From the IMG/VR virus record IMGVR_UViG_3300025941_000073, positions 1 through 31,078 of that record: a stretch of DNA of 31,078 nt, one strand, 5' to 3'. Both the position numbers and the translations under genes were made by a program. Position 1 is the first letter of the stretch; the number at the start of each line of letters is the position of its first letter. The DNA comes from a virus. Below, piece after piece: positions 1 through 6,859 of this stretch. The notes below the pieces were generated by a model. The model was not told where the DNA came from and made no database searches. It saw only the letters and a list, made by a program, of their open reading frames with translations.

Positions 1-621
1 GCCAACAGCTACATCCACGACACCGCCGTGGGACACGAGGTCAAAAGCCGCGCCGCCACCAATGTCATCACCGGAAACCGCATCTTCGACAACAACGGAT
101 CGGCCAGCTATTCCATCGACATCCCGAACGGCGGCAACGCCACCATCGCCAACAACGTCATCCAGCAAGGCCCCAACACGCAGAACCCGGCGATCATCGC
201 TTACGGCGAGGAAGGGGCGAGCAATGGCGCCGGAACCGTGTCGATCAGAGACAATACGATTTGCAACGATGATCCTGGCGGTTATTTGCTCCTTAACCCT
301 GGCGGTTTTCCTGTTGGGGTTACTAATAACGTGGTTTTTGGGCTGACCAGCGGCGGCGCCATACTCACCGATCGCCCCGTCCTCGATCTCTCGCCCATCG
401 CGTTTCTTGGATCAGCAGCGCCGCCACCGCCACCGCCTGATCCAACGCCGACGCTCCCGCCGCTTGAGCAATACCACGCCGATGTTCTCGCGGACTTCAA
501 GGTCTGGGCGGCGACGCATATCAAGCTGGCGACAATGCCGAAGACGCTGGCGGTGCTGAACACCGAGTTAAACTCCACGACCGTTCTTGGGATAATTAAA
601 GGGGATCGATGGTCGCAATGA
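1..621 (+). CDS. tail spike-like right-handed beta-helix protein, 5' partial
   Basis: The frame is open from base 1, so the true start lies upstream and only the C-terminal ~206 residues are seen. The first ~110 residues contain the N-rich turns of parallel beta-helix (pectate-lyase-like) rungs, such as NVITGNRIFDNNG, ATIANNVIQ and VSIRDNTIC. A run of prolines (PPPPPPDPTPTLPP) then links to a short C-terminal segment, EQYHADVLADFKVWAATHIK onward, that looks helical. Beta-helix proteins of this type are common as phage tail spikes that bind or cut surface polysaccharide. Enzymatic activity cannot be judged from this fragment. Its position directly upstream of a capsid gene is unusual for a spike, so a minor capsid or decoration role is possible. 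Its stop overlaps or nearly touches the next gene. Confidence 0.6.
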   Translation, partial: ANSYIHDTAVGHEVKSRAATNVITGNRIFDNNGSASYSIDIPNGGNATIANNVIQQGPNTQNPAIIAYGEEGASNGAGTVSIRDNTICNDDPGGYLLLNPGGFPVGVTNNVVFGLTSGGAILTDRPVLDLSPIAFLGSAAPPPPPPDPTPTLPPLEQYHADVLADFKVWAATHIKLATMPKTLAVLNTELNSTTVLGIIKGDRWSQ

Positions 622-890
622 CCGACCTCGCGACCATCACCGCCATCCTCTACGCCGCCCGTTTGAGTCGCCGCGTGCCGGAGACGAGCGGGGAAAAGCA
701 ACGGGCTATCGCGGAATCGGTCGTGGATGCTAGGCTGATCGTGGAAGCCACGACCGAGGATGAGGACGGAGCCGATTTCCGCCTGACCATGTCTCGATTA
801 CTGGAAGCCGAGCCGCCAGAGCAACCGCCGCCGTCGCCGGGCACAATCGGGCGTATCGCGGAAGCGAAGGCAACCCGTCGCCGGGGTTGA
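609..890 (+). CDS. small hypothetical protein upstream of capsid
   Basis: A 93-residue acidic protein rich in Ala, Glu and Arg with a proline-rich stretch (EPPEQPPPSPG) near the C terminus. I do not recognise a family. ATG 609 has the purine run AAAGGGG 4-5 bases upstream. A second ATG at 618 would make an ATGA overlap with the preceding stop, so the start may be nine bases later. It lies between the spike-like gene and the capsid gene, where scaffolding or decoration proteins are often found. That role is only suggested by position. The 111 bases from its stop to the capsid start contain no gene I can support. Confidence 0.55.
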   Translation: MVAMTDLATITAILYAARLSRRVPETSGEKQRAIAESVVDARLIVEATTEDEDGADFRLTMSRLLEAEPPEQPPPSPGTIGRIAEAKATRRRG

Positions 891-1001
891 TTCGGGCGCT
901 GGGCACCGCTGGCCCTTAAGCAGCGTGACCTCGTCGCCGGGGGACTGACCGGGCGCTCCTCCACGCCCCCTCAATCCCGAATTGCGACAGGAGCCACTCC
1001 G

Positions 1002-2114
1002 TTGGCAGACATGAACGTTACTCCGGCGAGAGCCGGACTTACTCCAACTATATGGGACAGTGACTTCTTCTCGGAGTATATCAGGAAGAACCAGTTCGCC
1101 AGATACATGGGAACCACGATGGGTTCCATGATCCAGGTGCGCGAAGACCTGACCCGAAAACAGGGCGATACCGTGGTTTTCCCGACCGTCCGCCGCCTGA
1201 TCGGCGCGGGTGTCACCGGAAACACCGTCCTTGAGGGCAATGAGGAAATCCTTAACGCGCGCTCGTTGGGCCTTACCGTCTCCGCGTTTCGTCATGCCGT
1301 TGCCGTAACGGACTGGGATGAGCAAAAATCCGTCATCGATCTCCGGGAAGCGGCGCGCGAGGCGCTGATGAACTGGGAACTGGAGAAAATGCGCTCCGAC
1401 ATCATCACGTCGCTCGAAGCCGTCACGGCTGACGGCAGCGTGCAGATTTCCTACGCCGCCGCCACCGCCGCCCAGCGCAACTACTGGATGGTCAACAACG
1501 CCGATCGCATCCTGTTCGGCAACTCCAAGGCCAACGCGGTCAGTGGCGTCATGGCGACAGCACTTACGACCATCAACAACACCACGGGCAAGATGACCGC
1601 CGCGACCGTCACGCTCGCCAAACGCATCGCCCGCACCGCCTCGCCGCGCATCCGGCCCATCAGCGTCAACGACGACGAAGAGTGGTTCGTCATGTTCATG
1701 CCGAGCCTGCCGTTCCGCGACCTGATGCAAGACCCGGTGATCATCAACGCGATGCAATACGCCTGGGATCGTGGCCGCGATAATCCGCTGTTCACCGCCG
1801 GAGACATCCTCTGGAACGGGGTCATCATTCGCGAAGTGCCAGAAATGCCGGTCCTCGCCGACGTGGGCGCGGGCGGCACCGTGGACGTGGCGATGTCCGC
1901 TCTGTGCGGCGCGCAGGCGATAGGTGTCGCGTGGGCGCAACGCATGAAAAGTACAACGAATACAAGGGATTACTCGTTTGTCCACGGGGTGGGATTGCAA
2001 GAAATGCGTGGCATTGGGAAGTTACGCTTTGGCACTGATCCAACAGTTGATACGACAAAGCCAGTAGATGCAGGCGTGGTCTCGGTGTTCAGTGCCGCCG
2101 AACCGGATGCGTAA
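1002..2114 (+). CDS. major capsid protein, N4-gp56 family
   Basis: A 370-residue protein that fits the N4-gp56 family of HK97-fold major capsid proteins. Family-like features include an N terminus of the type 'T..IWD..FFSEYIRKN.F..YMG', the segment GDTVVFPTVRRLIGAGV, the ELEKMRSDIITSLEA helix, and a late FVMFMPSLPFRDL stretch before the conserved 'DVL/TAGDILWNGVIIREV' region. It should form the icosahedral shell. The start is probably TTG 1002, because AGGAG at 989-993 sits eight bases before it. The first ATG, 1011, is 17 bases from that site and would remove only three residues. The last ~45 codons (about 1940-2110) use many AT-ending codons, unlike the GC-rich body of the gene. That shift is next to a homing-endonuclease-like gene. 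Confidence 0.85.
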   Translation: MADMNVTPARAGLTPTIWDSDFFSEYIRKNQFARYMGTTMGSMIQVREDLTRKQGDTVVFPTVRRLIGAGVTGNTVLEGNEEILNARSLGLTVSAFRHAVAVTDWDEQKSVIDLREAAREALMNWELEKMRSDIITSLEAVTADGSVQISYAAATAAQRNYWMVNNADRILFGNSKANAVSGVMATALTTINNTTGKMTAATVTLAKRIARTASPRIRPISVNDDEEWFVMFMPSLPFRDLMQDPVIINAMQYAWDRGRDNPLFTAGDILWNGVIIREVPEMPVLADVGAGGTVDVAMSALCGAQAIGVAWAQRMKSTTNTRDYSFVHGVGLQEMRGIGKLRFGTDPTVDTTKPVDAGVVSVFSAAEPDA

Positions 2115-2160
2115 CGAATAAGATGCTGTATCACACTCAGGACTGTGTGGTAAATAACGA

Positions 2161-2197
2161 AAGCCAGTGGGCGCTTGCGGCCACCCTCTGGCTTTCT
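2161..2197 (+). terminator. candidate terminator hairpin after the capsid gene
   Basis: AGCCAG-T-GGG (2162-2171) can pair with CCC-T-CTGGCT (2184-2193) around a 12-base loop, with one internal T-T mismatch, and is followed by TTTCT. The hairpin lies between the capsid stop and the HNH gene. The T run is short, so termination would be partial at best. Partial termination after the capsid gene would suit a highly expressed shell protein. Confidence 0.4.
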
Positions 2198-2227
2198 GAC
2201 CACACCGAGCAGGATGAGTGCCCGAAT

Positions 2228-3052
2228 ATGACTGTTTCCTACATACCGTATAGCGGACCCGTGGTCACGCGCGCCGAGGCGAAGGCCGCTGGTTTGACGC
2301 GTTACTTCTGGGGGTCTGAAAGCCCATGCCGTCGCCACGGTCACATCAGTGAACGAAGGACTGGCGACGGTAAGTGCATCGCGTGCTCCAGAGTGGAGGC
2401 GATGACATCAGAGGAAATCGCAGCGAAGCGGGCCAGGGCGAAGGAGTGGGATGATGCACACCGCGAGCAGAAACATGCCGTGGCGCGTGAGCGATACGAA
2501 CAGACCAAAGCGACCGACCCGGAAAAAATAAAGGCCAAGTGGAGGCGCGACTATCACGCCAATCCGGCGGCGGGTGTCCAACGCACCCTACGTTGGCAAG
2601 CCGCCAACGCGGAGAAACTCGCGGCCTATCGCGAGGCGACCAAGGAGATAAAGAAAGCCAGAGACGTTGTTTGGAACAAGGCGAACGCGGATAAAAGACG
2701 AGCCTACGTCCAGGCGTATCGAGACCGTAATCCCGAGAAGATCAAGGAATATCGCAAGGAAAATCCCGAAGTCTACCGGGCCATAAAACTGCGATACCGA
2801 GCGTTGCTGGCAAGTGCCGAAGGGAACCATACGGCGGCGGAACTGAAGGCGCTGCACAAGGTTCAGAAGGGCAAGTGCGCTTACTGCCGTGAGCCACTGA
2901 AGAAGGGCTACCACGCCGACCACATCCAGCCGCTAAGCAAGGGCGGGTCGAACTGGATTTCCAACATTCAGCTTTGTTGTTCTGGCTGCAACGTGAGGAA
3001 ACACGCCACCGACCCCATCGAGTTCGCGCAACGCCTGGGCCGCCTCCTCTAA
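2228..3052 (+). CDS. free-standing HNH homing-type endonuclease
   Basis: A 274-residue protein with a C-terminal HNH nuclease domain: CAYC at about residues 217-220, HADHIQPLSKGG with the catalytic-type histidines near 229-232, then SNIQLCCSGCN with the second metal-binding cysteine pair near 251-254. An N-terminal C34..H37..C50..C53 cluster may bind another zinc. The middle is a repetitive, highly charged helical stretch with 'NPEK..EYR'-like units, as in many phage intron-type or free-standing HNH proteins. Such enzymes nick or cut DNA and spread by homing. The frame is open from 2123, but ATG 2228 is preceded by AGGATGAG with nine bases spacing, and upstream residues do not look protein-like. 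The gene sits alone between the capsid and a small structural gene, a typical homing insertion. Confidence 0.85.
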   Translation: MTVSYIPYSGPVVTRAEAKAAGLTRYFWGSESPCRRHGHISERRTGDGKCIACSRVEAMTSEEIAAKRARAKEWDDAHREQKHAVARERYEQTKATDPEKIKAKWRRDYHANPAAGVQRTLRWQAANAEKLAAYREATKEIKKARDVVWNKANADKRRAYVQAYRDRNPEKIKEYRKENPEVYRAIKLRYRALLASAEGNHTAAELKALHKVQKGKCAYCREPLKKGYHADHIQPLSKGGSNWISNIQLCCSGCNVRKHATDPIEFAQRLGRLL

Positions 3053-3073
3053 CCCCGTAAGGAGCAAACCGAC

Positions 3074-3577
3074 ATGGCAACGAAACACGACGACGACGAC
3101 AAGGACGACGCCCGCAAGAAAGCGGCGGCGGAGCCAAAGCCGACCCCAGTGGCGGGAGCGGACCACGAGACCGCGACAACGCGCGTCGGCGCTACCGCCG
3201 CGCCCCCTGGCTCCGACATGTTCGGGCACACGCCGGAGCAGCGCGAGTTAATGGCGTCCAACTCCATCGGGGCGCAGATCATCCTCGACTACAACGGAGA
3301 CGGATCGTTGGGCGCTCGTGGCGGTGCCGGGGCGACGATTGAAGAAAACACGATGATCCGGGACGCGCATCTGATCGCCGTGGGCCTCGATCCCGCCGCA
3401 CCGTCAGGGCCGCCAACGGGCGAGCCGTGGGTTCCGCCCGAGCCTCCGGTAAGCACCCGCCACTCGGTCTCGGGGCACGCCACGCGCATGTCGTCGCTCG
3501 CGGCTGGCATCATCGCCGAGCCTGACGACGTTCCGCCGCCACCGGCGGGCAGCGTGGCCGGGGCGGCAAGTCGGTAG
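3074..3577 (+). CDS. hypothetical virion-module protein, charged N terminus
   Basis: A 167-residue protein with a strongly charged start (MATKHDDDDKDDARKK) and low-complexity Pro/Ala/Gly segments, including PSGPPTGEPWVPPEPP and a C-terminal VPPPPAG. No catalytic motif or membrane segment is visible. A strong ribosome binding site (TAAGGAG, nine bases before ATG) supports the start. Order and composition suggest a head-associated protein expressed with the capsid, but I do not recognise a family. Confidence 0.65.
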   Translation: MATKHDDDDKDDARKKAAAEPKPTPVAGADHETATTRVGATAAPPGSDMFGHTPEQRELMASNSIGAQIILDYNGDGSLGARGGAGATIEENTMIRDAHLIAVGLDPAAPSGPPTGEPWVPPEPPVSTRHSVSGHATRMSSLAAGIIAEPDDVPPPPAGSVAGAASR

Positions 3578-3602
3578 CAACGGCATAGCGGGAGGTCGTC
3601 CG

Positions 3603-3821
3603 ATGACCGAAGAGGACGACCTCGCCGCGTTGCTGCGTGAACAGGGGTTGCTGATCTTGAGCCTACGTGGACGCATCGCTGAACTCGAAACGAAATGCGA
3701 TGACGTGATCGCGAAGAACCTACGTCTCGAGGCTCGCATCCTCGAACTGTCATCGGCGAACCATGTCCTGCGCGGCCAACTGGAACGCTACGACGCGACC
3801 GACGATGAGGCGCCGCCGTGA
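3603..3821 (+). CDS. small coiled-coil protein
   Basis: A 72-residue protein almost entirely made of heptad-like leucine repeats (LAALLREQGLLILSLRGRI, then LETKCDDVIAKNLRLEARIL), so it is probably a short parallel or antiparallel coiled coil. GGGAGG lies about five bases upstream of ATG. Its stop overlaps the next gene by four bases (ATGs at 3818), which suggests translational coupling to the head-tail connector gene. No function is recognised. Confidence 0.65.
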   Translation: MTEEDDLAALLREQGLLILSLRGRIAELETKCDDVIAKNLRLEARILELSSANHVLRGQLERYDATDDEAPP

Positions 3822-4768
3822 CCGTCCCCGTTTCAACAATCGCGGAGCGTTCATTACGGCGGCTGGGCATCTCCATCGTCCCGGTCGCCGACCGCCCCGC
3901 GCTCAATACCCGCGTCTCACCGGGCGACATCGCGACCGCCGCGCTGATCGACCTCGGCGTGATCGCGACCGATACCGTGCCAACGTCGCAGGCGAGCATC
4001 GTGCCTCTCGACACCGTTGCCACCACCGGGTTGATCAAACTCGGCGTCATCGCCTCGGATGAAACGCCGTCCGCCACCGACCTCACTCTGGCGCGCGATG
4101 CCGTCACCGCCGTTCACAACGCTCTCGTCGGCCAGGGTAGCGTCGATTGGACAACCGCCGCGATCACGACCGCCGTGTCAGAGGAATACGCGGGCCTGAC
4201 GGCGGCTCATCTCGCCCCCTCGTTCGGCCGCGCATCCGATCCCGCTCTGGTGCCGCTACTGGAAGGGCGCATACGCACCGTCTCCAAGGTGAAACGGGCC
4301 TACAATCAGGCGCTCGCGGCGGTCACTCAGGTGCAGGCGTCGCTCGTTTCGCAGGCGAACGTGGGATGGGACAACAACGGCATTCCGACCGCCGTGGCGA
4401 CGGAATACACGACGCTGGTCGCGGCGACGCTGGCGTCGTCGTTCGGGCAGAAGACCGACCCGGCGCAGACCGAGATCATGGAAAAGCGGGTGCGGCGCAT
4501 GGCGCAAATCCTCGCGGCGCCTGAGTCAGCGGAGGCCGCCGTGCAATCCGTGCATGACGTGCTGGTGGCGCGCGGGTTGGCGCGTTGGAGCGTTTTCGAC
4601 ATACCCGTGGCCTGCGAGATTTCGTATGAGATGCTGGCCGCGAACCGCCTCGCGCCGCTGTTCGACATGAAAGCAAACCCGAACGACGAGGTGCTGGCGA
4701 CGCGAACGCTGATGCAAATCATCGCGCTGCCGACCTCCGGCGAGATCATGCGGGCGGTGTATTTTTGA
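3818..4768 (+). CDS. head-tail connector / tail accessory factor, P22 gp4-like, with tandem repeats
   Basis: A 316-residue protein. The N-terminal 95 residues contain three copies of an 'A...LG.I..D..P' helix-loop motif (about 7-20, 39-52 and 68-81; for example ALIDLGVIATDTVP and GLIKLGVIASDETP), resembling the start of P22 gp4-type tail accessory factors that seal the portal and add the tail. The remainder holds three repeats of ~65 residues, at about 94-160, 168-232 and 241-303. Each has a helix with 'A(V/L)..V...L', a Trp, 'IP.A...EY..L.AA.LA..F', and a final charged helix. Family members normally have one such unit, so this looks like internal triplication. The ATGA overlap upstream and TGATG overlap downstream place it firmly in the structural operon. 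Confidence 0.65.
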   Translation: MTVPVSTIAERSLRRLGISIVPVADRPALNTRVSPGDIATAALIDLGVIATDTVPTSQASIVPLDTVATTGLIKLGVIASDETPSATDLTLARDAVTAVHNALVGQGSVDWTTAAITTAVSEEYAGLTAAHLAPSFGRASDPALVPLLEGRIRTVSKVKRAYNQALAAVTQVQASLVSQANVGWDNNGIPTAVATEYTTLVAATLASSFGQKTDPAQTEIMEKRVRRMAQILAAPESAEAAVQSVHDVLVARGLARWSVFDIPVACEISYEMLAANRLAPLFDMKANPNDEVLATRTLMQIIALPTSGEIMRAVYF

Positions 4769-5541
4769 TGGCCGACGATCTCAGCTTCGGCGCCCCGACC
4801 TTCGAGGAGCCTGACGACGGGTTGGACTTTGGCGGCTCCCCACAGCCGCCTTCGGTGCCGCCTGACCCGACGGGAGAGAACTGGCGCGGGCCTCCGGGGC
4901 CGCCTGGACCGCAAGGACCGCCGGGAAGTGGCGCGCCGGGGCCTCCGGGGGCCGACAGCACCGTCCCGGGCCCGCCAGGGGCCGCTGGCGCACCGGGACC
5001 GCCAGGAGCTGACGGAACTGGTGCTGTCGTCGCCGCCGCGCCGCCGACATTCGCGCAGGGTAAGACCTGGTTCGACAGTATCGGCGGTCAGCTTTACGTC
5101 GGCTATGACGACGGCAATTCGCAACAATACGTCATCGCCAACACGACGCCGCTGCCGGCGATAACATACGCGCTCCTGCCGCCAGCGGTTCAGCAGGTGC
5201 CGATCACCTTCGCGTTCGCTTCAAAACCCGGGGCATCGGCTCTCGCTAATGCACCCATGGGAATGTCTTTGGTCGTTCCGGCTTCGCTGGCGGGGAGTGT
5301 TGTTTTTGATAGCACGAAGGCTACCGCCAACGCCGCGTTCGCGCTGAACCGTATCGTCAACGGGTCTACAATTACACAAATCGGGACTCTGACCGTGACT
5401 TCCGCATCGAATACGTCGGTTTCGTTGGCGGGCAGTGGTGCCACGTTAGCAGTGGGAGATACTTTGCAGATCGTGGCACCAGCAAGCCCAGATGCCACAT
5501 TGGCAGACGTGTCTTTTACGATCATGACTAGCAGGGTTTAG
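4768..5541 (+). CDS. tail fibre protein with collagen-like repeats
   Basis: A 257-residue protein. Residues ~41-84 are collagen-like Gly-X-Y triplets (GPPGPPGPQGPPG, GPPGADSTVPGPPGAAGAPG), which in phage fibres form trimeric stalks. The N terminus (MADDLSFGAPTFEEPDD) is acidic and likely docks to the tail. After the stalk comes 'TFAQGKTWFDSIGGQLYVGYDDGNSQQYV', split here into recognised pieces: a short fibre module common in phage tails (KTWFDS...QLYVGYDDG). The C-terminal ~110 residues form a beta-rich domain ending in DVSFTIMTSRV. ATG 4768 overlaps the previous stop (TGATG). Codon use becomes distinctly less GC-rich after about 5215, suggesting that the C-terminal domain was acquired separately. 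Confidence 0.75.
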   Translation: MADDLSFGAPTFEEPDDGLDFGGSPQPPSVPPDPTGENWRGPPGPPGPQGPPGSGAPGPPGADSTVPGPPGAAGAPGPPGADGTGAVVAAAPPTFAQGKTWFDSIGGQLYVGYDDGNSQQYVIANTTPLPAITYALLPPAVQQVPITFAFASKPGASALANAPMGMSLVVPASLAGSVVFDSTKATANAAFALNRIVNGSTITQIGTLTVTSASNTSVSLAGSGATLAVGDTLQIVAPASPDATLADVSFTIMTSRV

Positions 5542-6734
5542 GGGATATGTTTCCAACTCTTTCCCCTGACAACATTGTGGGCGTGTCCAATCGATATGCC
5601 ATAGCGTTCGCTAATGTCCCTCAAAATCAGGCCGCTGGAACGGATTGCCACAACGTCCGCGTTGGAGAGTTTCGACTTCCAGTGGCGCGTTCCCTTTGGG
5701 CGGCTGCCGTGTCGCGTTTTATCCGTTTCATTTTCTTCATGCGTGGCCCAGCGAAGATTAGCGGCCCGGTTGTCGTAGATGTCGCGGTTCCAGTGGGCAA
5801 CCTGATGAACAGGAGACGGCTTTTCGCCGTGGAACGTCCGGCAAACGATAACACTAACTCGGCGGCATTTGGCGGGGCCGAGATTGAGAACATGGTATCG
5901 TCCACCCTGCGGCACGGGTTTGATTATGGTTCCCTTGTAGGGATACCGCCTTCCCAGACGGGTGATGACGATACGATCGACCGACCTTACGCGCCCGAAA
6001 CTCGAAGCTTCATAGCCCGGATGCTTGGGGATTGGACGCCATTCTTCGGTTTCTCCCGGAACGCATTTCGGCGCATCGTTCACGTCGTGGGTTCCAGACA
6101 CGTGCTTCCATACAAGGTGGTCTCGAATGGCCGGAACGGCACTGCGCGAGATGCCGAAGCGTTTTGCTATAGCCGTTATGTGACCTCGATAAGGTTCCTC
6201 CGCGCACAGTCTTCGGATTTCTCTAACGTCGGTTTCGGTGAGTTTGGCCCCGTTCGCCCGCTCACCGCGAAGCCTCGTGCCATGCCTGATTTGGTCAAAT
6301 CTGTTGGCGGTTATCGTGGTCCATCGCAGGTTATTGGATCGGTTATTGCGGCGGTTTCCGTCATTATGGGCAACTTCGTATCCGGCCGCCGGTCTAGGTC
6401 CGTGGAACGCTGTGCAAACCAGAGCATGAACGAGTTGACGGAAAAACGTCGCGCGTTCGTCAATTTGAACCGGCAAGATGATGAGGGGAAGTGCGGCGTC
6501 ACACCACGGCGGCGGCTGGAATGCCTTAACCTGCTTCTTGGGAACGCTGACCGTCAAATATGGAGTGCTTCCATCCATTCTAAGAATGGTGCCCCGGTGA
6601 GCGATGAGCCTGCCTTGCTTCGTAAAAATAAGACGGTCCAACGTTCGGACCCTTCCAAGGCTCGATGCCTCGTAACCAAGGTGTCCTGGCACTGGACGCC
6701 ATTCCTCGATTTCGGATACGGATTGTTCAGCCAT
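5538..6734 (-). CDS. duplicated NUMOD4-HNH-HTH homing endonuclease, antisense to the tail operon
   Basis: A 398-residue protein made of two homologous halves. Each begins with a NUMOD4 motif (EEWRPVPGHLGYEASSLGRV at 10-29; EEWRPIPKHPGYEASSFGRV at 230-249). Each then has an HNH_3-type nuclease core (VCTAFHG...VAHNDGNRRNNRSNNLRW at ~106-138; VCRTFHG...VAHWNRDIYDNRAANLRW at ~297-329). Each ends in a resolvase-like helix-turn-helix (AIAKRFGISRSAV...VWKHV; DISERYGISIGHA...SWKHI). NUMOD4/HNH proteins are homing endonucleases, normally with one set of domains. The second core has Trp in place of Asn directly after the key His. GGAG lies nine bases before the ATG. The gene runs against its neighbours and ends next to the collagen-like fibre stop, so it must be transcribed from its own promoter. 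Confidence 0.85.
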   Translation of the reverse strand: MAEQSVSEIEEWRPVPGHLGYEASSLGRVRTLDRLIFTKQGRLIAHRGTILRMDGSTPYLTVSVPKKQVKAFQPPPWCDAALPLIILPVQIDERATFFRQLVHALVCTAFHGPRPAAGYEVAHNDGNRRNNRSNNLRWTTITANRFDQIRHGTRLRGERANGAKLTETDVREIRRLCAEEPYRGHITAIAKRFGISRSAVPAIRDHLVWKHVSGTHDVNDAPKCVPGETEEWRPIPKHPGYEASSFGRVRSVDRIVITRLGRRYPYKGTIIKPVPQGGRYHVLNLGPAKCRRVSVIVCRTFHGEKPSPVHQVAHWNRDIYDNRAANLRWATHEENETDKTRHGSRPKGTRHWKSKLSNADVVAIRSSGLILRDISERYGISIGHAHNVVRGKSWKHIP

Positions 6735-6798
6735 TTCGCTTTACTCCAGCGAGAGGTCAGGGGCTGGCGACGGGGTGAACGCCTGTCGTCAGTTCCGC

Positions 6799-6827
6799 AT
6801 AGTATATATCTCGCCTTTTCGCCGCAA
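6799..6827 (-). promoter_or_regulatory. candidate promoter of the antisense HNH gene
   Basis: On the minus strand, TTGCGG (6822-6827) and TACTAT (6799-6804) are separated by exactly 17 bases in an AT-rich patch between the HNH gene and the next plus-strand gene. They match the sigma70-type -35 and -10 consensus at three or four of six positions each. An independent promoter is expected here because the gene opposes the operon. Confidence 0.4.
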
Positions 6828-6859
6828 GGCATCACCATCCTGGCGGCGAGGACGTAGCG

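Noticed and set aside
798-2000. A 400-residue minus-strand open frame
   Set aside because: It is antisense to the capsid gene, rich in Arg/His/Gly as expected of a shadow in GC-rich DNA.
5547-6857. A 436-residue plus-strand open frame
   Set aside because: It is antisense to the NUMOD4-HNH gene, whose minus-strand product has clear domains in both halves. The plus frame has no recognisable domain.
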